Part shown: piece by piece, positions 1 to 9,952 of the stretch | Layout: each line of letters starts with the position of its first letter | Numbering within the stretch: position 1 is the stretch's first letter | DNA from: a virus | IMG/VR virus record: IMGVR_UViG_3300029319_000003 | Coordinates: 120,188-184,187 of that record | DNA length: 64,000 nt | Direction: 5' to 3' (one strand) | Notes under the pieces: model-generated | Database searches by the model: none | What the model saw: the letters and a program-made list of their open reading frames with translations, nothing else | What the model was told of the DNA's origin: nothing | Made by a program: the position numbers and the translations under genes

Positions 1-1580
1 GTACTGCCAGTGCCGTAATCAAGCACAGTAAATTCGTCACTCAACCTTTCTATCTTATAATAAGCATTTGGAAGTATATTGTTCTCCACAGCCTTGCTTG
101 CTACAGTATAAATAGTTGGCGACCAATCTTTTAATCGCGTATATAAGCGGAATCGGGCATCTTCGTTCCGTGTGTATTTTTGTTTTAAATTTGTAAGCGA
201 AATAACATAGTTCGGGGCTACCGAAGTATCCGGTGCCGAGTGGGTGTTGACACTGATCGATTCTGTGTGGAATGTCGCTCCACCAACCTCATGCCACTTG
301 ACATAAGCAGTGGTAGCGGCATTATCCCAAATCAGGCTCGCTTTATAAATTCCAGTCTCAGGGTTGGTTGCTGTTTGTGCATCAACCTGAGTGCTAAGAC
401 CAGAGTCGGAATACACTCGGCAAGTCACAGTGGGGTTGCCGGGAATATTGATTAGTGTACCGTCCTGATAGTTGTATAGAAAAAGAGTGTTAGCATTATC
501 ACTACGAAGGCTGCTTGATGCATAGAAATTCGAACGATCATCCGCTTTCGATGAATCCCATCTTGCTTCGATACAGGGGCGCTTAAACCAATACTCAGAA
601 CCACGTCCAGAAAATTTCTTGGTGTAAAATGACCGTGGCTCTTCTTCGTGACTTTGTGACAGTTTAATCAGGAAGCCATAATCAGCAGCGCCGCCTATCC
701 AATCGGAAACTTTGGAAGTAACGTCAACAAGTAAGTCTTCTGTGCCTTCTGTAAAAGTAAATGTTCCAATCTTAGAACCACCCACATGACCGCCGGCGGT
801 CGTCCATGCTGTGTAGTCATTTGATCCTGTCAAAGTGTTTCCTGATTTAATCACCACGCCAGTGTCATCGGAGCCTGACCCGCTGACTGTGATCGTAATG
901 TCATCACCAGAGGCTGCGGAGGCGGTCAGCGACACAACCTTGCCACTGACGGCGACATTAACAAGACTGGTAATATCACTATTTGCTTCCAGTGCAGAAC
1001 TCAAAGCAGTTGCCGTGGCATCGGCGTTCGCTCCAACATTTGCTTGAACAAAGTAACCGCCAACTCCGACATGAATCGTTGCGGGCGTAGATGTATCCGT
1101 AGGGTTAGTACTAACCGTAATACTACCGCTGGCATATTGAGATGGAGTGCTTGTGCGATTGATCCATGAGGCTGCGCCAATGTCGCCATACTCCTCCATA
1201 TCAAGACCCGTGCCCTCTTCCCAAGCCTGACCAAGCGCCCACACATCCATAGTGTAATTTGTTGGCAGCGTGCCTCCATGAGTTACGTTAAAAAGTCGCA
1301 AATAATATTTTGCATCGGCTGGAACAGTTCCTGCTGATCTATCGCTTACAATAAGCGATGAAGTGAACTGCACAAGAGTTCTTGCATATTCACGTTCAGC
1401 CTTAACAGCCTTGCCGCCGCCGCCAAAATCTGTGACCGTGGATGCTTGATCATAAATTGAAAAGACTTCTAAAGCATCGGAGGCTCCCATGTTGGAGCCC
1501 GTGCCGCGAAGCGTAAGACCGCTCTTATATGCATTTGTAATTGTCGTATCAGCAGTTGCTGCGTATCTTTTAATAGCCAC
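1..1580 (-). CDS. Partial structural protein (DNRLRE-like, virion), C-terminus beyond window
   Basis: An open frame runs from a GTG at 1580 to the left edge without a stop (526 residues visible). It was chosen because its GTG overlaps the TAG of the gp6-like gene by one base (TAGTG). The N-terminal ~130 residues resemble DNRLRE-type surface proteins (a TLRGTG... start, ARTLVQF, YLRLFNVTHGG). Residues ~148-255 form a Thr/Ala/Gly-rich beta module also seen in four other proteins of this window. Its position directly downstream of the gp6-like gene suggests a baseplate-distal, tail or fibre-attachment protein. The specific role is unknown. Confidence 0.75.
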   Translation of the reverse strand, partial: MAIKRYAATADTTITNAYKSGLTLRGTGSNMGASDALEVFSIYDQASTVTDFGGGGKAVKAEREYARTLVQFTSSLIVSDRSAGTVPADAKYYLRLFNVTHGGTLPTNYTMDVWALGQAWEEGTGLDMEEYGDIGAASWINRTSTPSQYASGSITVSTNPTDTSTPATIHVGVGGYFVQANVGANADATATALSSALEANSDITSLVNVAVSGKVVSLTASAASGDDITITVSGSGSDDTGVVIKSGNTLTGSNDYTAWTTAGGHVGGSKIGTFTFTEGTEDLLVDVTSKVSDWIGGAADYGFLIKLSQSHEEEPRSFYTKKFSGRGSEYWFKRPCIEARWDSSKADDRSNFYASSSLRSDNANTLFLYNYQDGTLINIPGNPTVTCRVYSDSGLSTQVDAQTATNPETGIYKASLIWDNAATTAYVKWHEVGGATFHTESISVNTHSAPDTSVAPNYVISLTNLKQKYTRNEDARFRLYTRLKDWSPTIYTVASKAVENNILPNAYYKIERLSDEFTVLDYGTGS

Positions 1581-3379
1581 TACGTTACCACTCCCTTGAA
1601 GTCTACTGATGGGAATTTAATTTCAAAAACAACATTTTGTGGAATCATAATATAGCGCCCATCAGCAGAGGTCTGATCATTAATATCAAATCTAATATCA
1701 GAATATGAGCCACCGTACTTCTGAACAATCTTAACATCTGATACATCTACTACAGCATCCAAACGGTTTAATGCGGCAAACACCTCAGTAATAAACAATG
1801 GCTCACCGAAGTCGCGCTTCCTAGAAAAAAGAAGACTAAGTGCTCTTATACATGCAGTTTGCACATCATATTTTGCAACATCTATGCGCCCAACTACTTT
1901 GAAATTGACACCAAAGTTAACGATCTTTCCATCGATAATATCAACGGTATCGTTGACCATCTTGTTTTCATTCAGCCACACTTTTAAATTCTCTTTAATG
2001 GTAGCGTTGGTGGGAATAAGTTGACCAGCGGCACCCTCTGAAATCACATAAATATTTAGATTTCTTTTTAGCGAATCATGATCACGCACCACCTTGCATC
2101 TTTTAATTGCACCAAACTCTGGTGGCATATTATACACCATCGACTCGTAATCCTTTTGAGTGACGGCGCGGTTTTGGGTGGCAAACACATCCTTGATTCT
2201 CATTTTAAGTTCTGTACTAGAGGGCACCGAAACATCTCCAACAATTGGTGCCTCATTGTCAACTTCTAAAGTTTTACGAACGGCTCTGATTTGGTTTTGG
2301 TCCAGCGATGCAGCGTCTCGGAAATAAAATCTAGAGTTAGCAACTCTTGTCAGAGTATTTGTACCTGTGTTAACCATGTCGGCAGAATTCTTTCTATATG
2401 TCACGGTCAGCACAGTATTTGATGGCGCAATACCAAACTTGTCGCTCTCAATCAACCTCGTTGGATCAAAGGAGGTATCACTAATATAATCCTTGCCGTA
2501 TCGCTCTAAAACAACACTAGCAGGATCAGCAATATAATCTTCTGATACTTTAACATCTGAACTGGCTCCAAAAGTAATAAGTGTCTGCCTTCTTTGTTTT
2601 TCAACAATAAATCGACGTGGCACATGGAACGGCTTAAGCAGTGCAGGGGCGTAATCACGATCCTCGTTGGGGTTAGTGATTGGTCGGTAAATAACGTCCT
2701 GAGACAAATAGGGCACTTCGAAGTATTCGTGACCCTCGTTGTCGATAACAGAAATAATTTCTGCCACATCCATAACTCCAAGATTAATTTGTCTAAACTT
2801 TTTATAATCTCTGATGGTAATTCTTTTCTGACGAACCTCTCCCGATACCACCGTTCCATACGCCTTGACGGCAAAAGCAGTTGGAGTACCGGTGCCCGAA
2901 TCGACACGCCCGACTCGCACTTCGTTGTTTGGCTGATCAAAGTGTACATCTTCTGTCAAGGTAAAAGTCAAACCGCCACTTGTTCTAAATGTACTGCCCC
3001 TTTGAAGCACTGGCATATATCTCATATCAGGAGCCACGCCTGTGGTCTGAGCGGGAATCAAAATATAAAAGGTGGCTGTCCCGTATGATGATGGGACACC
3101 TCGGAACCGGTAGCCGGCTTGGCGTCCGAGTTTTAAAACATTATTGTATTCAACGGCAGTGTCAAGAAAAGTTTCATTTGCTTGATAGTCAACATAAAAC
3201 GATAAAACGTCGCCAACATAAGCAACTGTATCTAGCATCAATGAGCCAAAACTTGCCTCGTTAAAGTCCTTATAGGAATCTGGATAATATCTCTTCGCAT
3301 ATTGAACCAGTTCGCTCTTGATAGATTCAAAATCCCGTGCGGTATATTTAATTGGGACTGTTTTCTTGTCTGTTGCCAT
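1580..3379 (-). CDS. Baseplate wedge protein, T4 gp6-like (baseplate J family)
   Basis: 599 residues, close to T4 gp6 (660). The N-terminus (KYTARDFESIKSELV..., EASFGSLMLDTVAYVGDVLS) is the characteristic start of gp6/baseplate-J wedge proteins, and the C-terminal half keeps the family pattern of a domain that reads TQKDYESMVYNMPPEFGAI. In T4, gp6 dimers connect neighbouring wedges and form the iris that opens at infection. It lies directly downstream of a gp25-like gene, as in many T4-like phages. ATG at 3379 starts a clean frame. No odd features were seen. Confidence 0.93.
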   Translation of the reverse strand: MATDKKTVPIKYTARDFESIKSELVQYAKRYYPDSYKDFNEASFGSLMLDTVAYVGDVLSFYVDYQANETFLDTAVEYNNVLKLGRQAGYRFRGVPSSYGTATFYILIPAQTTGVAPDMRYMPVLQRGSTFRTSGGLTFTLTEDVHFDQPNNEVRVGRVDSGTGTPTAFAVKAYGTVVSGEVRQKRITIRDYKKFRQINLGVMDVAEIISVIDNEGHEYFEVPYLSQDVIYRPITNPNEDRDYAPALLKPFHVPRRFIVEKQRRQTLITFGASSDVKVSEDYIADPASVVLERYGKDYISDTSFDPTRLIESDKFGIAPSNTVLTVTYRKNSADMVNTGTNTLTRVANSRFYFRDAASLDQNQIRAVRKTLEVDNEAPIVGDVSVPSSTELKMRIKDVFATQNRAVTQKDYESMVYNMPPEFGAIKRCKVVRDHDSLKRNLNIYVISEGAAGQLIPTNATIKENLKVWLNENKMVNDTVDIIDGKIVNFGVNFKVVGRIDVAKYDVQTACIRALSLLFSRKRDFGEPLFITEVFAALNRLDAVVDVSDVKIVQKYGGSYSDIRFDINDQTSADGRYIMIPQNVVFEIKFPSVDFKGVVT

Positions 3380-3402
3380 TAGTGCTCGCCTCCAACCAAT
3401 AA

Positions 3403-3804
3403 TTAGTCATTCGAAACAGATACTGCCAAAGTATCCTTATATGATATTGGCGTAATTGTGTATACTATTTTAACCTTTAAAAAGTTTGGAGCCAGACCAG
3501 CATCATATCCTTCTGTTTCAGAACTTTCAAATCCAATATCATGTAGTTCGACAAATGGCATGTATTTCTTCATTTGCCTTTTAATCGTCGCAGCAATTGT
3601 CCCGTATGTTGATTGAATATTTGGCTCAAATAGAAACCGTCGCATACCCACACCGAATAGCGGATCCATGATCCGTTCGCCGGGATTCGTAAGAAGAATC
3701 ATTTTCATGTTTTGCAAAACCATTTCAGGATATGTCTTGTTTAAAGCATGTCCATCTTGCTCATCTGTTGTGAACGGTAGTTTTGGGGATAGTCCTTTTG
3801 CCAT
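3403..3804 (-). CDS. Baseplate wedge protein, T4 gp25-like
   Basis: The frame continues upstream to 3840, but the ATG at 3804 (MAKGLSPKLPF) is preferred. It lies just after the stop of the 2,043-residue gene, has a GGAG upstream, and gives 133 residues, nearly the same as T4 gp25 (132). Family motifs seen are LPFTTDE, LLTNPGERIMDPLFGVGMRRFLFEP and a C-terminal TITPISYKDTLAVSV strand. gp25 links the sheath to the baseplate wedge and nucleates sheath assembly. Family members were once described as lysozyme-like but act structurally. Confidence 0.92.
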   Translation of the reverse strand: MAKGLSPKLPFTTDEQDGHALNKTYPEMVLQNMKMILLTNPGERIMDPLFGVGMRRFLFEPNIQSTYGTIAATIKRQMKKYMPFVELHDIGFESSETEGYDAGLAPNFLKVKIVYTITPISYKDTLAVSVSND

Positions 3805-3808
3805 ATCA

Positions 3809-6800
3809 TTAACACTCCGGTAAGCAGCCGCCGTCGTCACTCATTCCCTTTTCTTCAGCCTTGTTGGGCAATTCGAATCCAAGATCCATACCGCCGCCGG
3901 CGCTTGCGCTAAGATCGAGGTTACCTAATCCTAACGCCAAATAGATCAAACCAAGTGGCGTAATTGGTGGACCGGGCATCCCCAAGAATATATTCATAGG
4001 TAGCATGCCGAATGAAATAATTGGCACAGGAATTGCAACACCAAGCAAACATCCGAGAGAAAATAGTTTTACTGCAATAGAAATATTCGGATCCATAAAC
4101 TCGACAACAAACTTAAACACAAGTAGCGGTGTCATCAACATCATCTTGAAGACGAAACCAAGCCCTAAGCCCTTCAAGCAAAGTCCAAACCCAAAGTTCA
4201 AACCAAAACACTTTGCCAACTTACTTGCAAGTTTGCCCGAGGCATTACTGAGCCCTCCAGAGCCTCCGACGCAAAGCATATTATCATCTTCATATGTGTA
4301 ATCTCCACCATTCAAAAGAATCCAGAAAAGCCTATGAAGTTCATCACGGGTGTTTTCGAAACTCAACGGAACGCCATCATAATTAGACACGGCGGTGATA
4401 GTATAAAGCGTCAACATTGACATGTATCGGTTAAGAGGGAAAGTGTATCCAAACATCACGTCAAACCACTCGTCTTCTTGAATTTGCTGATGCAAATCAT
4501 AAGTTGGATGGCTTGTTTCAAAGTAACTTCCATCACTAACATCGCCAAGGAGCATAGACAAATCAAGATCTTGCTCAACAGAAACCAGTGGAACTGGGGT
4601 GATCAAGCGAACAATTTCAGTATCTTCTAAAGTATTTGTACCCAGCGCGGATGTGTCAAGGGTCGCTTTTTGTGCGGGGAAAGTTTCATACACCGCGAAC
4701 GCTGCGTTTTCTCTGGCTGCGGAATGATGCTCTTCGCTGAAAGTCTCGACCAAGGCTCCAAAATTATATGTGGCATTTTGTGCCCCGAGAGTGTTTGAAA
4801 TGACAGGGAAACTCTGCGAAGACAACACAGATGAATAATCAGACGAAGGCACCAGTGTCCCACTCGGATCTGTTTCCAGTGACGAACTCACATAAGGCAC
4901 CTCAACCATTTGTTGGTCGCTCATAGGAGGAATATATGTAAGACGATAACCATATTTTATTTCTGAATACAGTTCGTTTAGCCTTGCTTCCTCGCGTGGA
5001 TTTTCTGCACGCTCCTCTTCAGTCCTCAAGTCGGTTTCAATAATTTGAGCCATAAACTGTGAAAAGTTTTCAGGGTTTACAACGCCGGTTGTATTTGCAA
5101 ATTCTGTTGTGCTTCCCACCTCTTCGCCGTATCGTCTGGCAGTGTCCAACCACTCCTGCTTCAGACCACCCTTTTCCACAACCCTGACATATCTTTCAAG
5201 AATAAAGTTGCCGTTTGTAAGATCAAACGAAACGCCGTCTTTTGATGTGATTAGAGACTCGTTATCTAAAATGGCATCGCCTGTCTCATATTCGTCACTC
5301 GCAGAGCGCGTGCCATCGTCGTCAACATTTACACCGAGAACTTCATAATTATCAGCGGTTACCACATCATCATTCAACTCCGAGAATCGAACATCATATT
5401 GACTAGATGGAGTGTTAAATACCGGCACATAAGTACTGAGCCATTTATTCTTAACACTTGTTACATTACCAGTCGTGCCAAGCAGATCTTGAAGATCCTT
5501 TGCAACATCAGTGACCTGCTCTTTGATCAAGTAAGGCATGGACCAGCCGGTGGGATGAGAAAATTCATTAAATTCTCCCGAAGTTATTTTGATTTGCCGC
5601 TCTGCCTCTTCTTCTTCAAAGTAACCTTCAGCGACCATGTTATGGTAAGTCAGATCAGCCTGCTCCATAAATCGAAGATAATAATTCTGGCTATACGCAC
5701 GAATGTCGGTTTCCATCAACTTGGCAAACATATCTAATGATGCGGCGTCAAGAACGGCTTCCACATCAAACGTGGAAAATGCAAACACCCCTCTCAAGAA
5801 ATAGTCAATAAGATTTGCTCTAATCGTTGTTCGAATGCACGCATCCATTGCAGCCCTTTCGATAGAACTCATCTTGTCGCTGCCCTTTCCATCCGTTGCT
5901 GGGGGGTCGTCATCACAAAGACCAGCCAACGCATCATCCATAACTTTTTTCTTTAAGCAGTCAAGATTGAGCAAATGTGGATCGACACCACAAGCACGCT
6001 GGGCATCAGTTGGATCTGGGTTCAACTCGACCAATTCAACCTTCGGAGTCCATGACCAAATTTTATTATCTCCGCTGCCAACAGTTGATTCAATAACATC
6101 AAAGAAGGCTGACGCTGCGACTTCCCTACTGACATGTGAGAAAAGATCTTTTGAAATTTGGGAAAAGAGCGTTGTCTTGAAGTACGATGACATAGAGTCA
6201 TACTTTTCAATCATTGCGGGATTGGAACCAACTGTGCTGGTCCACATGTGCTTAACATACTCTCCGAATACTTCTTGCTGCGGTGAATAAATAACTGTCG
6301 AAAAATCACTACGAACTTTGTCCTGAATTACTTTTTTCCTATCGTAATCCATCTCTACCGAATTCTCTATATGAAGAATTGGCATCCCGTTCATCTTGAC
6401 GGAAATTATATATTCATCATCCAAATAGGTAGATGGATCGGGCGGTGTCACTGCTTCTGCGACTTCCGCAGCCGAAGCATCGCTTTCCAAAAGGGGCTCT
6501 CTGACACCTTCAATCGTACCTACGATGACTTCGGACTCATCCTCTTCTGTGACTATGGGCTTTGCAACCGGCATATGATATTCAATAGACCAGTTGGGAA
6601 GTGCATTTTGAAATTGGGAAAAGATTGAAGTGTCAATGTCCAGATCGCCAAAATCAATATCATCTAATTCTTGCAGCCCCTGCATGGCGTTAACAGCATT
6701 CGGATCCGGTGGCAAGATCATTTCATAATAATAACTTCCAGAAGTGTCGTACTTCATCGTGAAAGCGTCATTGCCTTCCAAGCCCTCAAGACTATCCTTC

Positions 6801-9800
6801 ACATGTGGAGCACACCGCTTCTTTTGAGTGTCAACATCTGTGTATTTGTTAATGTAGTCATCATGGTCCAAGTCAAACGGATCAGCCTTCTTTTTCAAAA
6901 AAGCAACTTCAGGAATTCCCTGCGCCATCATTCTTTTAACTTCAGGATGAGGAACCCAATGGTTGGTCATGTCTCCGTCTTCGTCTTTCAACTTTCTTTC
7001 GACAAGAGTAGGTACCTGTTGCTTTACAGTGGTATTCTCAATCATAGGAGATGCCCACTCTTGAGCGTCTAAATTAAATGCCATGTATGTTGGCTCAAAC
7101 ATAGTATCGATAGTCTTACGCATCATGTAAGTCACCGACTCAGGCAACTCATCCACCAAGCCGGGAGTAATCGTTCCGTCTGGGTTCTTTACACAAAACA
7201 CTGGGGGTGCTGTAAACTCTCCGTCTTCCAACTCTTCTAGAAGGTTTTGAATTTGCTCTGCTTGTTTTTTCTTTCTATCCTTAACCTTGTCAAGCATTTC
7301 TTCGATCTGATCATCGGTAATGTCATCGCCCTTGTCACGCAACAAGTCTTCCCGCAGTCTTCGCAGCGAACCGTCAATGTCACAAAGGGGTCGATCCGAA
7401 GGTAGGTAAAGTTTTGGCGCACCAATAGAGCCTTCAGCCAACTTGTCGCACAGACTACTGTCTGCCAAGCCGCCAATCGCCCTAAACGCCGCTACAATCT
7501 TTGTAGTGGAATTAAGTTTTGAGAACTCTTGTCTGTAATTTACAATTAAAGATTTTACAAGTTCAACAACATACGGAGGCGGGTTGCCATTCAAAAGCGC
7601 ACAAAGTTCGCCGGGTGTCAACAAGGCAGAAACGTCATCTAAGAAGCCACCAATTTGAGCGGCTGGAGTCTCCTCTGTCTGACCGCCGGCTTCATCTTGT
7701 GCTGCCTGATCATCCACTTCGTCAGGCGTCAAGCCCATTGCATCAAGAAGGTCTGCCACGTCATCTGCATTCGCGCCATTGTCTGCCAGCAGATCTCCAA
7801 TGTTTTCACCACCAAAATCATCTGTAGTGTTGTTGTCTGCATCCTTACAATCAGCAACCAAGCCGTTGAGCAAACCCTTGACCATTTCTACAAACATCTG
7901 GGTGATCATTTCTTTGATCATCTCAACCAGCATATCTTTGAAGCCTGCCATAATGTCGGCAATCGGCATTTCATCCGGCAATGACAACTTAGGGATCTTA
8001 AAGTTCTTTGGAAGTTCTGGCTCCCACAAAGCATCGACAGATTCGAATAAATCTTCAATACCACCGGCAAGGTCGCTTAAGTTATCCATCATATCACCAA
8101 TTGCAGATAAGTCAATCTCAACCGATGGAAGTGAAATTTGCTGACATGCTAACAATCTTAGCAATAGATCAGCAATTGGAATTCTTGCCAAAATTGCCCT
8201 AAAGGCATCGTCAAGATCATGAATCTGAGCAACGGTTGCTGCTAAGTCTTGAAGTACAGGATCTCCAGTGTAATCTTTCCTATTTTTCACACCAGCCACA
8301 ATTGCAGATTTAAGACCAAGATTATTCATAATCTCTGAATCTTCTTTCAACTTGACGGTGTTAGATTTTTTACCGTTTTTTGTTTTCGTCTCCGCTTCAA
8401 AGGCATCGGCAACATCAACAGAGCCGGCACACTTATTAGCCTTATCTGATGGATAGACCGTAGGCGGTTCTGGCTTGATGAACACATTTAAAAACTCCAT
8501 CCACGGAACATTGCTGTACTCAACATTAGAAATTACTTCTGAAAAGAATAGAAGCGCCATTGTGGTTGGATCATCAAACGGATCGGATTTGACTAATTGT
8601 TTAAATCCACGGGTGGGTAAGTTTCTTAAATAAGACGGGGCGCTTTCTGTGTACTGAATCCAAACTAAATTGAAATCTTTATCCCACCCCAACTCTACAA
8701 GATCTTCCGACTCTTCTCGGAACCGCCGGTCATTTTCCAGCATGTGAGTTTTTAGTTTCCCCACACATGCTCTAATACGATCACCCTGCTCTGTCAAGTT
8801 AATACATGGCTCGACCGCATAGCCACTCTTATTCATGTCTTTCTGATATTGCTGAAGTTTTTTAGCGGCTTTCTTGACAATAGCCCTCATTTGGTTAGAA
8901 TAAAAAGGCTGATAATAGATTACCTCGGATGCAGCAAAAGAACTACCGCTCTTTTCATATTCCTTATCAGGACTGTAGCCCATCGTCACCTTGCCTCGGG
9001 CTGCTACCGAATCAAGACCCCCAACATATTTCTCTGGGACGGTCACCAAGACTCTAAGGTGACTCTTTGGTCGCGGATCAATATACCAGTCTTCTGCGCG
9101 GGCAAAACAAAAATGGGACAACAATTCTTCAATATAATCTGTGCTGTGCTTTTTATCAAGGTAACTTAATATCTCTTCAACACCCGTGTAAAGTGCCTCT
9201 TCCATTCTGTTAGTAAGTTCAGATCCGCCTGTTGTAGTGTATTGTGTCTCTACTGGGATGCACCACTTTGCCGTTTGTTTATCAAAATAAACCTTATTGG
9301 GCGTCTGCCCATCCCAATTAATAAGCCATGCCGATGAGTCGGGAAGAGATTTTTTTGATGGAATCATCTCCAAAGAAGCGGGCGTTCCATCTAGCGGTTC
9401 CAAAAATTTATATTTAACATATACAGCCTCAGTGTATGCCGAGGTCGGGACGATCACTTGCGCCCATTCACATTTATATCCAACGCCTTCGTCCACCACG
9501 ATAACTTGAGCATCGTCGTCAAGCATTTCTAATAGTTTGCCTTTACGACCCGGATCCCTCTTTGCATAATCTGATGTACGGAGCAAGGAATAGTTATCTC
9601 GCAGCGCCAACCCCTTGCCCTCGGTGACCACTCGGTGCGTTGCAGTGGAGGGCATTGGTGGAACCATAGAAGTCATTTCATATTCTGAATCTTGCTCGGA
9701 AATCGTTGAGATTTCGGAAACTTCATTTTTCGATGCACTTGCTCTTTGGCTGTGCAACTCAGTAAGAGCCTGTGCAATGTGTGTATTCAGATCATTATCC

Positions 9801-9940
9801 CACGTTTTCGCCGCCGTTCGATTAGACGGGCGCGAACCACTTTTTTCTTCAAACTCAACAACCGCTGAATCATAAATCGCCTGCGCTTCGGGGTCGCGGG
9901 AAAGATTTATTGTTGTTCCATTAACTTTGATTGTCTTCAT
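3809..9940 (-). CDS. Very large protein of unknown function (2,043 aa), probably virion/baseplate
   Basis: I do not recognise this family. The protein is acidic, with long helical and charged stretches (an Asp/Glu-rich block near residues 720-760). The C-terminus is abruptly different: roughly residues 1905-2005 are Gly/Leu/Phe-rich and hydrophobic with several helix-length segments, which could insert in a membrane or act as a flexible hydrophobic plug. It sits between the 308-residue baseplate-type gene and the gp25-like gene, so a structural or ejected role is inferred from context. ATG at 9940 has AGGATG upstream. Tape-measure-like or ejection-protein roles are alternatives; neither is shown. 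Confidence 0.8.
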   Translation of the reverse strand: MKTIKVNGTTINLSRDPEAQAIYDSAVVEFEEKSGSRPSNRTAAKTWDNDLNTHIAQALTELHSQRASASKNEVSEISTISEQDSEYEMTSMVPPMPSTATHRVVTEGKGLALRDNYSLLRTSDYAKRDPGRKGKLLEMLDDDAQVIVVDEGVGYKCEWAQVIVPTSAYTEAVYVKYKFLEPLDGTPASLEMIPSKKSLPDSSAWLINWDGQTPNKVYFDKQTAKWCIPVETQYTTTGGSELTNRMEEALYTGVEEILSYLDKKHSTDYIEELLSHFCFARAEDWYIDPRPKSHLRVLVTVPEKYVGGLDSVAARGKVTMGYSPDKEYEKSGSSFAASEVIYYQPFYSNQMRAIVKKAAKKLQQYQKDMNKSGYAVEPCINLTEQGDRIRACVGKLKTHMLENDRRFREESEDLVELGWDKDFNLVWIQYTESAPSYLRNLPTRGFKQLVKSDPFDDPTTMALLFFSEVISNVEYSNVPWMEFLNVFIKPEPPTVYPSDKANKCAGSVDVADAFEAETKTKNGKKSNTVKLKEDSEIMNNLGLKSAIVAGVKNRKDYTGDPVLQDLAATVAQIHDLDDAFRAILARIPIADLLLRLLACQQISLPSVEIDLSAIGDMMDNLSDLAGGIEDLFESVDALWEPELPKNFKIPKLSLPDEMPIADIMAGFKDMLVEMIKEMITQMFVEMVKGLLNGLVADCKDADNNTTDDFGGENIGDLLADNGANADDVADLLDAMGLTPDEVDDQAAQDEAGGQTEETPAAQIGGFLDDVSALLTPGELCALLNGNPPPYVVELVKSLIVNYRQEFSKLNSTTKIVAAFRAIGGLADSSLCDKLAEGSIGAPKLYLPSDRPLCDIDGSLRRLREDLLRDKGDDITDDQIEEMLDKVKDRKKKQAEQIQNLLEELEDGEFTAPPVFCVKNPDGTITPGLVDELPESVTYMMRKTIDTMFEPTYMAFNLDAQEWASPMIENTTVKQQVPTLVERKLKDEDGDMTNHWVPHPEVKRMMAQGIPEVAFLKKKADPFDLDHDDYINKYTDVDTQKKRCAPHVKDSLEGLEGNDAFTMKYDTSGSYYYEMILPPDPNAVNAMQGLQELDDIDFGDLDIDTSIFSQFQNALPNWSIEYHMPVAKPIVTEEDESEVIVGTIEGVREPLLESDASAAEVAEAVTPPDPSTYLDDEYIISVKMNGMPILHIENSVEMDYDRKKVIQDKVRSDFSTVIYSPQQEVFGEYVKHMWTSTVGSNPAMIEKYDSMSSYFKTTLFSQISKDLFSHVSREVAASAFFDVIESTVGSGDNKIWSWTPKVELVELNPDPTDAQRACGVDPHLLNLDCLKKKVMDDALAGLCDDDPPATDGKGSDKMSSIERAAMDACIRTTIRANLIDYFLRGVFAFSTFDVEAVLDAASLDMFAKLMETDIRAYSQNYYLRFMEQADLTYHNMVAEGYFEEEEAERQIKITSGEFNEFSHPTGWSMPYLIKEQVTDVAKDLQDLLGTTGNVTSVKNKWLSTYVPVFNTPSSQYDVRFSELNDDVVTADNYEVLGVNVDDDGTRSASDEYETGDAILDNESLITSKDGVSFDLTNGNFILERYVRVVEKGGLKQEWLDTARRYGEEVGSTTEFANTTGVVNPENFSQFMAQIIETDLRTEEERAENPREEARLNELYSEIKYGYRLTYIPPMSDQQMVEVPYVSSSLETDPSGTLVPSSDYSSVLSSQSFPVISNTLGAQNATYNFGALVETFSEEHHSAARENAAFAVYETFPAQKATLDTSALGTNTLEDTEIVRLITPVPLVSVEQDLDLSMLLGDVSDGSYFETSHPTYDLHQQIQEDEWFDVMFGYTFPLNRYMSMLTLYTITAVSNYDGVPLSFENTRDELHRLFWILLNGGDYTYEDDNMLCVGGSGGLSNASGKLASKLAKCFGLNFGFGLCLKGLGLGFVFKMMLMTPLLVFKFVVEFMDPNISIAVKLFSLGCLLGVAIPVPIISFGMLPMNIFLGMPGPPITPLGLIYLALGLGNLDLSASAGGGMDLGFELPNKAEEKGMSDDGGCLPEC

Positions 9941-9952
9941 AATAGCATCCTA

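Noticed and set aside
1001-1279. 92-residue minus-strand frame in the left gene
   Set aside because: Out-of-frame shadow of the 526-residue open frame that covers 1-1580.
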